Shown one piece after another: positions 23,606 through 32,525 of a stretch of DNA of 38,666 nucleotides; within the stretch, counting starts at the first letter, position 1; every line of letters starts with the position of its first letter. Source of the DNA: CBFIJI01 sp965662885 (GTDB lineage Bacteria > Bacteroidota > Bacteroidia > Flavobacteriales > Flavobacteriaceae); assembly GCA_965662885.1 (NCBI GenBank), contig CBFIJI010000010.1:1-38666 (forward strand), read 5' to 3'. A model generated the notes under the pieces. That model had not been told where the DNA came from. It ran no database searches and saw only the letters and a list, made by a program, of their open reading frames with translations. Position numbers and translations under genes: made by a program.

Positions 23606-24514
23606 ATGAAAAAATACATTCTACTTTTAGTTGGCTTCATACTTATTACTACCCTTGGGGCGGCTACCATGATCAATACGAAAGAAGTGGCGACTGTTTC
23701 TTCTCATGATGAAAGAGATGTCCATAAAGTTTACGCACTTGAACTTCCAGATTCTATCTATTTTGCGGGGGAACGAGTTCCTTTGGAGGTTTTGGATGTC
23801 CGAGAACGCTTGGATCGTGAATTATTGGTTAATACGTATTGGCAGTCCAACATGATGCTTCTTTTAAAACGTGCAAACAGATATTTTCCAGAGATTGAAA
23901 GAATTTTAATCGAAGAAGGCGTGCCCGAAGACTTTAAATATTTGGCTGTTATTGAAAGTGGTTTGGAAAATGGTATTTCTCCCGCCGGGGCAAAAGGATT
24001 CTGGCAATTGATGCGACCCACTGCGAAAGAATATGGACTAGAAGTTAATTCAAATGTTGATGAACGTTATCATCTAGAACTATCAACACGAGTGGCCTGC
24101 GCATATTTGAAAAAGGCAAAAAAACGCTTTGGATCTTGGACAAGTGCAGCAGCTTCCTACAATAGAGGGATGTATGGTGTTCACAGCCTAATGAAAAAGC
24201 AGCAAGTAGATAATTATTATGATTTGTTGTTAGGAAAAGAAACTAGTCGCTACGTTTTTCGAATTTTGGCTGTAAAAGAAATTATGACACGACCCAAAGA
24301 CTTTGGTTTTGTTTTTGAAACTGACGATTTATACGCAGAAGTTCCCATCAAAAAAATGGAGTTGGATACCGCAATTACTAACGTTGCTCATTTTTCAAAA
24401 CAATTTGGAATTAATTATAAGCTTTTAAAAATATATAATCCTTGGTTATTGGAAAATCACTTAAACAACAAGTCACGCAAAAAATATGAAATTATCATCC
24501 CTGAAAGAGGGTGA
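23606..24514 (+). CDS. MltD-like lytic transglycosylase (SLT/GH23 domain)
   Basis: 302 residues from the ATG at 23606, which gives a proper signal anchor (KKYILLLVGFILITTLGAATM); an upstream TTG would add eight residues and spoil it. The SLT domain is clear: YLAVIESGLENGISPAGAKGFWQLM (catalytic Glu in IES), TAKEYGL, ERYHLELST, AAASYNRG. The family cleaves peptidoglycan glycan strands with formation of 1,6-anhydro-MurNAc. The C-terminal ~55 residues (INYKLLKIYNPWLLENHL...KYEIIIPERG) look like a degenerate LysM unit. Its stop abuts the stop of the convergent TPR gene. Likely role: cell wall turnover in the periplasm. Confidence 0.9.
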   Translation: MKKYILLLVGFILITTLGAATMINTKEVATVSSHDERDVHKVYALELPDSIYFAGERVPLEVLDVRERLDRELLVNTYWQSNMMLLLKRANRYFPEIERILIEEGVPEDFKYLAVIESGLENGISPAGAKGFWQLMRPTAKEYGLEVNSNVDERYHLELSTRVACAYLKKAKKRFGSWTSAAASYNRGMYGVHSLMKKQQVDNYYDLLLGKETSRYVFRILAVKEIMTRPKDFGFVFETDDLYAEVPIKKMELDTAITNVAHFSKQFGINYKLLKIYNPWLLENHLNNKSRKKYEIIIPERG

Positions 24515-25072
24515 TTAAATCTTTTTCATTTGTTGTTGCATCATCTTTATTTGATCGCTAAGCATTCCTTGACTATCCAATTTTTTAGCCTCACTTAAAA
24601 GGCTTTGTGCTTCTCTTTTTCGACGTTTTTGCATCATTATTCCTGCTAAACTCATTTTAGCCATCGCTAGATCATGATTCATCGAAAGTCCAAGTTGGAG
24701 TGCTTTTTTAAAATACTTTTCAGCTAAGGTTAAGTTTTTTTGTGATTGGATAATTCCATGAAGATAGTTGTAATACCCTTGTTGCTTTTTGACCAAACTG
24801 GCTTCAGGGTTTTTAATTCTGGTAAGCCATTTTTCAGTTCCCTCAAAATCTTGTTTACGCAATCGGAGGAAGGCTAAAAAGATGATTTCATTTTTAAAAT
24901 ACAGCAGTACAAACATTCCAGTGAGGAGCAGCATAAAAATTCCATTGCCAATGTAATTATCAATGAATTGGTAAATAGCATAAGCAAACAATAGAAATGC
25001 AAATACTAATTTTATAAATTTTGGAAACATGTTAAAAAATTTAAACAAAACTAATAAAAAATCACGTTTCAA
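24515..25072 (-). CDS. membrane protein with TPR-like repeats
   Basis: 185 residues (or 171 from an ATG at 25030, where MFPKFIKLVFAFLLF gives a cleaner start). Two adjacent membrane helices (about 20-38 and 43-60) are followed by a cytoplasmic helical region with TPR character: NYLHGIIQSQKNLTLAEKYFKKAL and DLAMAKMSLAGIMMQKRRKREAQSLL. The C-terminus is rich in Met and Gln. No specific function is recognised; TPR modules usually mediate protein binding. Divergent from rpmH, and converging on the transglycosylase gene. Confidence 0.7.
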   Translation of the reverse strand: MKRDFLLVLFKFFNMFPKFIKLVFAFLLFAYAIYQFIDNYIGNGIFMLLLTGMFVLLYFKNEIIFLAFLRLRKQDFEGTEKWLTRIKNPEASLVKKQQGYYNYLHGIIQSQKNLTLAEKYFKKALQLGLSMNHDLAMAKMSLAGIMMQKRRKREAQSLLSEAKKLDSQGMLSDQIKMMQQQMKKI

Positions 25073-25087
25073 ATCTTCTTAATTAGG

Positions 25088-25118
25088 TTTGTCAAAGTGA
25101 AAACTTGTTGTATATTTG
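25088..25118 (+). promoter_or_regulatory. rpmH promoter (TTTG-N19-TATATTTG)
   Basis: TTTG at 25088-25091 and TATATTTG at 25111-25118 with exactly 19 bp between them: the full Bacteroidetes housekeeping consensus. It ends 47 bp before the rpmH ATG. Confidence 0.82.
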
Positions 25119-25165
25119 CCCGAATTTAAGAAAACAAACTAATTTGTTTTTGCTTCTAACGTATT

Positions 25166-25324
25166 ATGAAAAGAACATTTCAACCTTCGAAAAGAAAAAG
25201 AAGAAACAAACACGGATTTCGTGAAAGAATGGCTACCGAAAATGGTAGAAAAGTAATTGCCAGTCGTAGAGCGAAAGGTAGAAAGAAAGTTACGGTATCT
25301 TCAGAACCACGTCACAAAAAATGA
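25166..25324 (+). CDS. rpmH: 50S ribosomal protein L34
   Basis: 52 residues starting MKRTFQPSKRKRRNKHGFRE and ending EPRHKK, with the invariant MKRTFQPS, KHGFRERMATENGRKVIASRR and AKGRKK segments. The gene is too short for common length cut-offs but is unmistakable. L34 is a very basic protein buried in 23S rRNA domain I. It is monocistronic: consensus promoter upstream and an 11-bp terminator hairpin 21 bp after the stop. In many bacteria rpmH lies by dnaA or rnpA at the origin; here it neighbours carB, so the neighbourhood gives no origin signal. Confidence 0.97.
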   Translation: MKRTFQPSKRKRRNKHGFRERMATENGRKVIASRRAKGRKKVTVSSEPRHKK

Positions 25325-25345
25325 TATTTTATTTATCAACAAATT

Positions 25346-25384
25346 AGGTGTTACTTTATTCTAAGTAACACCTTTTTTTTTATA
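25346..25384 (+). terminator. intrinsic terminator of rpmH
   Basis: AGGTGTTACTT (25346-25356) pairs with AAGTAACACCT (25363-25373) around a 6-nt loop, followed by nine T residues. Confidence 0.87.
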
Positions 25385-25415
25385 TTGAATTCAATTATTA
25401 CTATTACGATTATCC

Positions 25416-28265
25416 ATGCCAAAAGCAACCGACATTAAAAGTATCCTCGTTATAGGGTCAGGGCCCATTATCATTGGTCAAGCGTGTGAGTTTGACTACT
25501 CGGGAACCCAAGCATTACGCTCCCTTCGTGAAGATGGAATCAAGACGATATTGATCAATTCCAATCCAGCTACGATCATGACAGACCCTACTATGGCTGA
25601 TCATGTTTTTTTGAAGCCCTTGACAACCAAGTCGATTATTGAAATATTAAAAATACATCAAGTGGACGCTGTACTTCCAACCATGGGGGGGCAGACAGCT
25701 TTAAATTTATGTATTGAAGCCAATGATAAGGGGATTTGGAAAGATTTTGGAGTTGAGATTATTGGGGTGGACATCGATGCGATTGAAATTACAGAAGATC
25801 GTGATAAATTCAAAAAACTCCTTAAAAAAATTGATATTCCTGTTGCCCCAGCAGAAACGGCTAACTCCTTTTTAAAAGGAAAAGAAATTGCTCAAAAATT
25901 TGGATTCCCATTAGTAATTCGACCATCTTTTACCTTAGGTGGAACGGGGGCTTCTTTTGTTCACAAAGAAGAAGATTTTCAAGAATTATTGACAAGAGGT
26001 TTAGAAGCATCACCCATTCACGAAGTACTTATCGATAAAGCTTTATTAGGCTGGAAGGAGTATGAATTGGAATTACTTCGGGATAAAAATGACAATGTTG
26101 TTATTATTTGTACGATAGAAAATATGGATCCAATGGGGATTCATACAGGAGATTCTATAACTGTTGCTCCGGCAATGACACTTTCTGATACTGCTTTTCA
26201 ACGTATGCGGGACATGGCCATCCACATGATGCGTAGTATTGGAGATTTTGCTGGAGGATGTAACGTTCAGTTTGCAGTTAGCCCCGATGAAAAGGAAGAT
26301 ATCATTGCCATTGAAATCAACCCCCGTGTTTCTCGATCTTCAGCATTAGCCTCTAAAGCTACGGGTTACCCTATCGCTAAAATTGCAGCAAAATTGGCTA
26401 TTGGATATACGCTTGATGAATTGGATAATCAAATAACAAAATCCACGTCTGCTTTATTTGAACCCACTTTAGATTACGTTATTGTTAAAATACCACGTTG
26501 GAACTTTGATAAATTTGAAGGTTCAGATCGAGTTTTGGGGCTACAAATGAAATCAGTTGGCGAAGTCATGGGAATTGGTCGATCTTTTCAAGAAGCGTTG
26601 CACAAAGCAACACAGTCTTTGGAAATAAAACGAAATGGATTGGGTGCCGATGGAAAAGGTCTTCGTGATTATGATCAAATCATCAAAAAACTAACCTATG
26701 CTAGTTGGGATCGTGTTTTTGTTATCTATGATGCTATTCAAATCGGAATTCCTTTAAAGCGGATTCATGATATTACAAAAATAGATATGTGGTTTCTAAA
26801 GCAATATGAAGAATTATTTGCTTTGGAAAAAGAAATCTCCAACTATTCTATTGATAGCATTACAAAGCCATTAATGTTAGAAGCAAAACAAAAAGGTTTT
26901 GCTGATCGCCAAATTGCGCATATGTTACGCTGTCTGGAAAGTGAAGTACATAAAAAACGAAATGAGATTGGTGTTCAACGTGTTTATAAATTAGTTGATA
27001 CTTGTGCTGCTGAATTTGCTGCACAAACCCCTTATTATTATTCTACCTTTGAGGAACAACACCAAGTAAAAGGAGGGACCCCTTTTAGTGAAAATGAAAG
27101 TGAGGTTAGTGATCGTAAAAAAATTATCGTTCTTGGATCTGGTCCCAATCGAATAGGTCAAGGAATTGAGTTTGATTATTGCTGTGTCCATGGTGTACTG
27201 GCTTCCAGTGAGTGTGACTACGAGACCATTATGATCAATTGTAATCCAGAAACGGTTTCTACTGATTTTGATATAGCAGATAAACTTTATTTTGAACCTG
27301 TTTTTTGGGAGCACATCTATGATATCATTGCCATGGAAAAACCCGAAGGGGTAATTGTTCAATTAGGAGGACAAACGGCCTTGAAATTAGCTGAAAAGTT
27401 AGACCGCTATGGCGTTAAGATTATTGGAACAAGTTACCAATCACTTGATTTGGCAGAAGATCGTGGAAGTTTTTCTACCCTTTTAAAAAACAACAATATT
27501 CCTTATCCAGAATTTGGTGTTGCTGAAACCGCTGACCAGGCTCTTGAGATTGCCAACGTATTGGACTTCCCTATTCTTGTCCGTCCCTCTTATGTTCTTG
27601 GTGGTCAGGGAATGAAAATTGTCATCAATAAACAAGAATTGGAAGCTCATGTGGTTGATTTATTACAAAAAATTCCTAATAATAAACTATTGCTTGACCA
27701 TTACTTAGACGGTGCTATTGAAGCGGAAGCTGATGCAATTTGTGATGGTGAAAATGTCTATATCATTGGAATCATGGAGCATATTGAGCCTTGTGGTATT
27801 CATTCTGGAGACTCAAATGCCACTTTGCCTGTCTTTAATATTGGTGAATTTGTGTTGCAACAAATAAAAGATCATACGCATAAAATTGCTCTTGCGCTTA
27901 ATACGGTTGGACTGATTAATATCCAATATGCAGTAAAAGATGATAAAGTTTATGTCATTGAAGCCAATCCGAGAGCTTCAAGAACAGTACCTTTTATTGC
28001 TAAAGCCTATGGAGAACCTTACGTGAATTATGCAACAAAAGTAATGCTAGGTAAGAAAAAAGTTACAGATTTTAATTTCAAACCAGAACTAAAAGGTTAC
28101 GCCATCAAACAACCTGTATTTTCATTTAATAAATTCCCGAATGTAAATAAACAGTTAGGACCAGAAATGAAGAGTACAGGAGAGAGCATCTTGTTTATTG
28201 ATAGTCTTAAAGAAGATGAATTCTATAATTTATATGCAAGACGTAAGATGTATTTGACCAAGTAA
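25416..28265 (+). CDS. carB: carbamoyl-phosphate synthase large subunit (no allosteric domain)
   Basis: 949 residues. Two ATP-grasp synthetase halves are visible: the first opens VLVIGSGPIIIGQACEFDYS-like (residues ~11-30) and the second IVLGSGPNRIGQGIEFDY (~570-587). Paired motifs include GGQTALNL/GGQTALKL, IRPSFTLGG/VRPSYVLGG and AIEINPRVSRSS/VIEANPRASRT. It makes carbamoyl phosphate from bicarbonate, ATP and ammonia from the CarA glutaminase, for pyrimidine and arginine synthesis. The protein stops soon after FNKFPNVNKQLGPEMKSTGE; the E. coli enzyme (1073) continues ~135 residues with the MGS-like allosteric domain, absent here. The sequence beyond the stop shows no remnant. carA is not in the window. 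Confidence 0.96.
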   Translation: MPKATDIKSILVIGSGPIIIGQACEFDYSGTQALRSLREDGIKTILINSNPATIMTDPTMADHVFLKPLTTKSIIEILKIHQVDAVLPTMGGQTALNLCIEANDKGIWKDFGVEIIGVDIDAIEITEDRDKFKKLLKKIDIPVAPAETANSFLKGKEIAQKFGFPLVIRPSFTLGGTGASFVHKEEDFQELLTRGLEASPIHEVLIDKALLGWKEYELELLRDKNDNVVIICTIENMDPMGIHTGDSITVAPAMTLSDTAFQRMRDMAIHMMRSIGDFAGGCNVQFAVSPDEKEDIIAIEINPRVSRSSALASKATGYPIAKIAAKLAIGYTLDELDNQITKSTSALFEPTLDYVIVKIPRWNFDKFEGSDRVLGLQMKSVGEVMGIGRSFQEALHKATQSLEIKRNGLGADGKGLRDYDQIIKKLTYASWDRVFVIYDAIQIGIPLKRIHDITKIDMWFLKQYEELFALEKEISNYSIDSITKPLMLEAKQKGFADRQIAHMLRCLESEVHKKRNEIGVQRVYKLVDTCAAEFAAQTPYYYSTFEEQHQVKGGTPFSENESEVSDRKKIIVLGSGPNRIGQGIEFDYCCVHGVLASSECDYETIMINCNPETVSTDFDIADKLYFEPVFWEHIYDIIAMEKPEGVIVQLGGQTALKLAEKLDRYGVKIIGTSYQSLDLAEDRGSFSTLLKNNNIPYPEFGVAETADQALEIANVLDFPILVRPSYVLGGQGMKIVINKQELEAHVVDLLQKIPNNKLLLDHYLDGAIEAEADAICDGENVYIIGIMEHIEPCGIHSGDSNATLPVFNIGEFVLQQIKDHTHKIALALNTVGLINIQYAVKDDKVYVIEANPRASRTVPFIAKAYGEPYVNYATKVMLGKKKVTDFNFKPELKGYAIKQPVFSFNKFPNVNKQLGPEMKSTGESILFIDSLKEDEFYNLYARRKMYLTK

Positions 28266-28303
28266 CATTATTTAGTTAATTTTACTTTTTTTAATAAAGG
28301 TTT

Positions 28304-28801
28304 ATGGAGGAAAGATTTTCAAGGGTTGAATTGGTACAGGTTGTTTCACTTGTTGTTCTTGCTCTCATTACAAGGTTGTTACCACATCCACCAAATTTTG
28401 CTCCAATCACAAGTATTGCTTTGTTCTCTGGGGTTTATTTTTCAAATAAACGCTTGGCAATTGTCCTTCCTATCGTTTGCATGATAGTAACCGATTTCTA
28501 CTTGGGTTTCCATAGTCTTTTACCAGTGGTCTATTTTTCTTTTCTTTTAATTTCTATACTTGGAATTTATATGAAAAAAATTGGAGTTGGAAGTATACTA
28601 CTGTCTTCAACACTTTTTTTTATCATCACTAATTTTGGAGTATGGCTTGTGGGCTATCCTCTGACCCTTGAAGGTTTCCTTACCTGCTACACTTTAGCCA
28701 TTCCATTTTTTGTTAATGCTTTGCTCGGGGACTTTTTCTACAGTACGGTTTTCTTATTTTCCTTAAAGAAATTTAGAGAGAGTCGTTTAGGTTATCTTTA
28801 A
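28304..28801 (+). CDS. DUF6580 family putative transport protein
   Basis: 165 residues, five or six hydrophobic helices, e.g. LVQVVSLVVLALITRLLP, SIALFSGVYF, LAIVLPIVCMIVTDFYLGFH, ILLSSTLFFIITNFGVWLVG and an end helix. The PHPPNFAPITSIALFSGVYF and ALLGDFFYSTVFLF stretches match DUF6580, a family resembling the substrate-binding S component of ECF-type vitamin transporters. It stands 38 bp after carB and just before the cobalamin riboswitch and BtuB-type gene, so inner-membrane uptake of a corrinoid is a reasonable guess. It lies upstream of the riboswitch, so the aptamer does not control it; transcription from carB is likely. Confidence 0.78.
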   Translation: MEERFSRVELVQVVSLVVLALITRLLPHPPNFAPITSIALFSGVYFSNKRLAIVLPIVCMIVTDFYLGFHSLLPVVYFSFLLISILGIYMKKIGVGSILLSSTLFFIITNFGVWLVGYPLTLEGFLTCYTLAIPFFVNALLGDFFYSTVFLFSLKKFRESRLGYL

Positions 28802-28825
28802 TTGCTTAATTTTATAGTGAATTTA

Positions 28826-28991
28826 GAGGTTCTTTTAGTTAAGATTAATAGGGAATTTGGTGCGATTCCAAAACTGTTCCCGCAACTGTAAGCTTCATCC
28901 TAAACTCAGGATACTTTTTAGTTTTTCTTCACCACTGACTTTTTTAAGTTGGGAAGGTTTTTAAAAAGATGTAAGTCAGGAGACCTGCCTT
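28826..28991 (+). promoter_or_regulatory. cobalamin (adenosylcobalamin-type) riboswitch
   Basis: The conserved core is present in order: GGTGCGATTCC at 28859-28869, the CTGTTCCCGCAACTGTAA block (28874-28891) and the B12 box AAGTCAGGAGACCTGCC (28973-28989), with a variable arm between. The next gene (ATG 29056) encodes a BtuB-like receptor, the classical target. Between the box and the ATG is a hairpin ATAATCA/TGATTAT (29001-29007 with 29026-29032) without a T-run, so control may act on translation or by Rho rather than by an intrinsic terminator. Confidence 0.93.
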
Positions 28992-29055
28992 TATATTTTC
29001 ATAATCAACGCTCCGGGATAGAGTATGATTATACAACTTATTAATAGTATCTTTT

Positions 29056-30927
29056 ATGTTATTTAACAAAAACCTTTATGGTTTTCTGTTGCTTTCCTCT
29101 GTGATGTGGAGTCAACAAGAAAACACCACCCTTTCTTCTCAAGATTCACTTCAAATCACTCGCCCGAGTATCCAATTGGAGGAAGTCGTCTTGGTCGATT
29201 CTCGATTTCCTTTGAAAAGCTCAAAATCTGGAAAACCAATCATTAAAATTAACCGTAAAGAAATTGAACAGTTTCAAGGCGAAGAGCTCTCTACTCTTAT
29301 TAGAAATTATTCTGGAATTAATGTTTTAGGAAGTCGGACGTATCCGGGACAGAATAAAACTCTTTCGATACGTGGCGGACGAAATCGACAAGTATTGGTG
29401 ATGATTGACGGAGTTCGTGTGTCAGATCCAGCCCGTATTGATAATGATTTTGAACTTACTTTTTTAAATCTTCAAAACATTGAGTCTATTGAAATTCAAA
29501 AAGGAGCAGCAAGTACACTTTATGGAAGTTCAGCAGCTACTGGAGTCATCAATATTGTGACCAAAAAAACAGCGCAAGAAGCACAATTAGCACTACAGAG
29601 TAGTCTTGGTACAGCTCGTTCACAAGAAGAGGAAACAGCTTTAAGTAGTTTTAGAAATACTGCTTTTTATAGTAACACTTTTGGAAAATTAGGAGTAAAA
29701 TTTAATGCCTCCCATTTTTATACTGATGGAATGAGTGCAGTAACAGGAGAAGAAAAGGATCCTTTTATGCGGTATTCTTTGGGAACACGAATCAATAATG
29801 ATCCAAACGCTAATTTTAATTGGGCACTTGGCTTTGATAAAGCGTTTATTCGCTCAGACTATGATAACACTTTCCCCATAGAGGACGCTTCCTTTTCCTA
29901 CACTAAATCATTGAATCGCGTCCAATTCACCCCTAATTTTAATTATAAAAATGGAGGAATTTCATTGCTGTTTGGATATCAAAACACAGACCGTGAATTT
30001 GAAAGCGATTTCCCTTTTACAACCGCAAGTGAAAACATCAATATTGATCTTTTTAACAAATTTGTTTTTAAAGGCAAGTTATATACTGTTTTCGGTCTTC
30101 AGTATCAAAGCAATTATACTGACGCTGAAGGTGCTAAAAAAACCAATCAAAAGGATGTGTATGCCAACTTAGTGTACAATTTTTCGGAGGCCTTTCGGAT
30201 CAATTCAGGAGTGCGTTTAAACACCCATAGTGCTTATGGTAACCATCTAACTTATAGTATCAATCCGTCCTATACATTTGAACTTAAAGAAGCTTCAACT
30301 TTTAAAATACTCTCGGCATTGAGTACCGCCTATATCGCACCAAGCCTTTTTCAACTGTACGATCCTTTTTCTGGAAACGAAACCTTGAAACCAGAAGAAA
30401 ATCAATCCTTTGAAGTAGGGTTGAATTATAATACACCTCTTTTTGGTACAACAATGATGTTTTTTAATAGGGTAGAAAGTCCATCTTTGATTTATGATTT
30501 GGTGAGTTTTCGTTATGCAAATGCGACTGATGAAGCGCTTTATCGTGGTATTGAATTGGATTTTCGTTTTGATTTAAAACAAAATACAACGTTCAATATT
30601 AATTATACATTTACTGAAACTCAAGACGGTGATTTACGCTATTTGCCCAAACATGCCTTGAATGGAAGTATTAATTATAGATTGAATAAAAAAGCTTCGA
30701 TGCTCTTAAATATTCAACATATTGGTAACCGCTTTGCCTTGGATAATTTAACCGTTTTAAAAGCATATACCCTTTTAGACTTGAGATTTAATTATCAATT
30801 TAAAAATCCACAGTGGAGTTCATTTATTGCTGCAACAAACCTCTTTAACCAAAAGTATATTGAAATCGAAGGATTTTCAACGCGTGGGAGAAATGTTATG
30901 ACAGGTATTTCCTATAAACTAAACTAG
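29056..30927 (+). CDS. BtuB-like TonB-dependent vitamin B12 receptor
   Basis: 623 residues. A signal peptide (FLLLSSVMWSQ) precedes a short linker with a TonB-box-like IQLEEVVLVDSR (~residues 39-50), the plug domain (~60-170: ELSTLIRNYSGINVLG, TLSIRGGRNRQVLVMIDGVRV, ESIEIQKGAASTLYGSSAATGVINIVTKK) and a 22-strand barrel ending in the typical NLFNQKYIEIEGFSTRGRNVMTGISYKLN. Length is close to E. coli BtuB (614). Placement directly after a cobalamin riboswitch is strong evidence for corrinoid import through the outer membrane with TonB/ExbBD energy. Ligand identity (cobalamin or another corrinoid) is inferred. Confidence 0.92.
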   Translation: MLFNKNLYGFLLLSSVMWSQQENTTLSSQDSLQITRPSIQLEEVVLVDSRFPLKSSKSGKPIIKINRKEIEQFQGEELSTLIRNYSGINVLGSRTYPGQNKTLSIRGGRNRQVLVMIDGVRVSDPARIDNDFELTFLNLQNIESIEIQKGAASTLYGSSAATGVINIVTKKTAQEAQLALQSSLGTARSQEEETALSSFRNTAFYSNTFGKLGVKFNASHFYTDGMSAVTGEEKDPFMRYSLGTRINNDPNANFNWALGFDKAFIRSDYDNTFPIEDASFSYTKSLNRVQFTPNFNYKNGGISLLFGYQNTDREFESDFPFTTASENINIDLFNKFVFKGKLYTVFGLQYQSNYTDAEGAKKTNQKDVYANLVYNFSEAFRINSGVRLNTHSAYGNHLTYSINPSYTFELKEASTFKILSALSTAYIAPSLFQLYDPFSGNETLKPEENQSFEVGLNYNTPLFGTTMMFFNRVESPSLIYDLVSFRYANATDEALYRGIELDFRFDLKQNTTFNINYTFTETQDGDLRYLPKHALNGSINYRLNKKASMLLNIQHIGNRFALDNLTVLKAYTLLDLRFNYQFKNPQWSSFIAATNLFNQKYIEIEGFSTRGRNVMTGISYKLN

Positions 30928-30944
30928 AAATTATTAGCTCCAAG

Positions 30945-32420
30945 TTATCTGATAAACTCCGTGTGCATATTCTGTTCACGGAGCATTTCAGGATCTTTAA
31001 TCAATAAAGCTCTTGACATTTTAATGGAGGGGATACTTCTTCTTGCCCGTCCAGAAATTCGGTTGAGTGCTGTTTCGAGATAAGGTTCGTTTTCGTCTCC
31101 TAGCACTCCCATATTTAAAAGATCTTCGTCTTGTGCAACATCAGGGGTCAATCCGTTCGAATAGTCAGCAAAGCCAGCACTATTGGCCACTTTTAAAACA
31201 ATGGGTTGCATGGCGTATTTGTGATTAGGATTTTTGGTTCCATCATTGTCGATATAATCATATAAGGTAACTGACCCTACATTCTTTCCTACAGTAGTTT
31301 CTCCGATATGAATAACATCAATATGACTATCAAGCCCATTAATCAACAGTTCACTAGCCGAAGCGCTTGAATCAGTTGTTAATACAGTGACACGACTCAA
31401 GTTTAATGAATTGATTTGAGCACCATTGGACATTTCATCTACAAATAGGTCAACCAAACGTTCAGGGCCATTTTCATTCCAATAGTCCATAAGTTTTTCA
31501 TTCCAGACCTGTTGTGAAAAAACATCATCTTTAAACTGTCCTGTGATCATACAAGCCAAATAGGTACAGTTAGAAATTGCTCCCCCTCGATTATAACGAA
31601 GATCAAGAATTAAATCTGAAATTCCATCGGCTTTGAAGCGTCCAAAAACAGCGTTAAGGGCATCATTGTTTTCATCACTTCCTACAAATTGATTATACAT
31701 TAAGTAGCCAACTTTAGTACCTCCCAAATCAAATACTTTCTCAATCAAAATTGGATTCTTATAAAAATTTTCAACTTTTGTTAACGGGACACTTACTCCA
31801 TTACTTAGAGGGATACCATTTTCTAGAGTGGCGAGGTTTAACGTATAGTCCAAAGCATCACTATAGAGTAAATCACGATAGTTGGAGGTCGTCAATTCGA
31901 CACCGTTAACCGCATTAAAAATATCCCCTCGCTTAATATTTTTTGTCGAAGCATCCGAATTAGGTAAAATATATTTTACAATACCGATGACACGCGGATC
32001 ACCATCAGCGATTAAACTTAGGGAAAATTCAACACCATTAGAAGCAGAAATACCTTGAAGGGAGTTTTCTAAAACCTCATAATCTGATTCTATCCAACTA
32101 AAACGATCTTCGGGCGACTTAAGGGATTCAAAAAAAGCATCAGGGTCAGAATTTTCGCTAATAAATTGGGTATAAGCCTCCGTATCTTCACCTTTGGAAT
32201 CCGCTAAATCACTAACACTAGACTGCCAATAGTAGTAATAGTTTAGTCCCTTCCATACAAAATCACTAATCTCAAGATTCCCGTCTAAGTTGGTTACTGT
32301 GTCATTTACATCCTTTTTAGAACAGGCCGTAATCAGGCTTAAACTTGCTACTATAGTGACGTATATAAATACATTAACTGTTTTGAGTGTTTTTATCCCT
32401 AAAAAAAAGCGCTTCTTCAT
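30945..32420 (-). CDS. S41 family peptidase lipoprotein (CtpA-like)
   Basis: 491 residues. The lipobox ends SLITAC with Cys33, so it is a lipid-anchored periplasmic or outer-membrane protein. A PDZ-like region (~135-190, IVKYILPNSDAS, KRGDIFNAVNGVEL) precedes the tail-protease fold: VGYLMYNQFV, LILDLRYNRGG (272-280), Ser in TDSSASASELLINGL (350-363) and Lys379 in GETTVGKNVG. These match the Ser-Lys catalytic dyad of C-terminal processing peptidases. It is divergent from the ECF sigma operon (105 bp between starts), which invites the idea that it acts on a component of that system. A hairpin overlaps the end of the coding region. Confidence 0.9.
   Translation of the reverse strand: MKKRFFLGIKTLKTVNVFIYVTIVASLSLITACSKKDVNDTVTNLDGNLEISDFVWKGLNYYYYWQSSVSDLADSKGEDTEAYTQFISENSDPDAFFESLKSPEDRFSWIESDYEVLENSLQGISASNGVEFSLSLIADGDPRVIGIVKYILPNSDASTKNIKRGDIFNAVNGVELTTSNYRDLLYSDALDYTLNLATLENGIPLSNGVSVPLTKVENFYKNPILIEKVFDLGGTKVGYLMYNQFVGSDENNDALNAVFGRFKADGISDLILDLRYNRGGAISNCTYLACMITGQFKDDVFSQQVWNEKLMDYWNENGPERLVDLFVDEMSNGAQINSLNLSRVTVLTTDSSASASELLINGLDSHIDVIHIGETTVGKNVGSVTLYDYIDNDGTKNPNHKYAMQPIVLKVANSAGFADYSNGLTPDVAQDEDLLNMGVLGDENEPYLETALNRISGRARRSIPSIKMSRALLIKDPEMLREQNMHTEFIR
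30957..30983. terminator. weak hairpin at the border of the BtuB-like and S41 genes
   Basis: CTCCGTG (30957-30963) pairs with CACGGAG (30977-30983) around a 13-nt loop, inside the last codons of the S41 gene and 30 bp after the receptor stop. There is only TTTATC after it on the minus strand and no T-run on the plus strand, so terminator activity is uncertain. Confidence 0.25.
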
Positions 32421-32437
32421 ATGGCTTGGTTGTTTTA

Positions 32438-32445
32438 TATATTTG
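32438..32445 (+). promoter_or_regulatory. -7 box (TATATTTG) upstream of the second ECF sigma operon
   Basis: A perfect TAnnTTTG match in the 105-bp divergent region between the S41 and sigma genes, 81-96 bp before the sigma start. No TTTG is seen at the -33 position, so it may be weak or act with another factor. Confidence 0.4.
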
Positions 32446-32525
32446 TAAAAGTATAAAAATGATTGCTACGATTTCTTTAATTAACATTTTGATAGTAACA
32501 AAATTGATGTTGGTTCGTCAAGTTA

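Noticed and set aside
26991..27362. 123-codon open frame on the minus strand inside carB
   Set aside because: It lies wholly within the second ATP-grasp half of carB, whose motifs are intact; no family resemblance.
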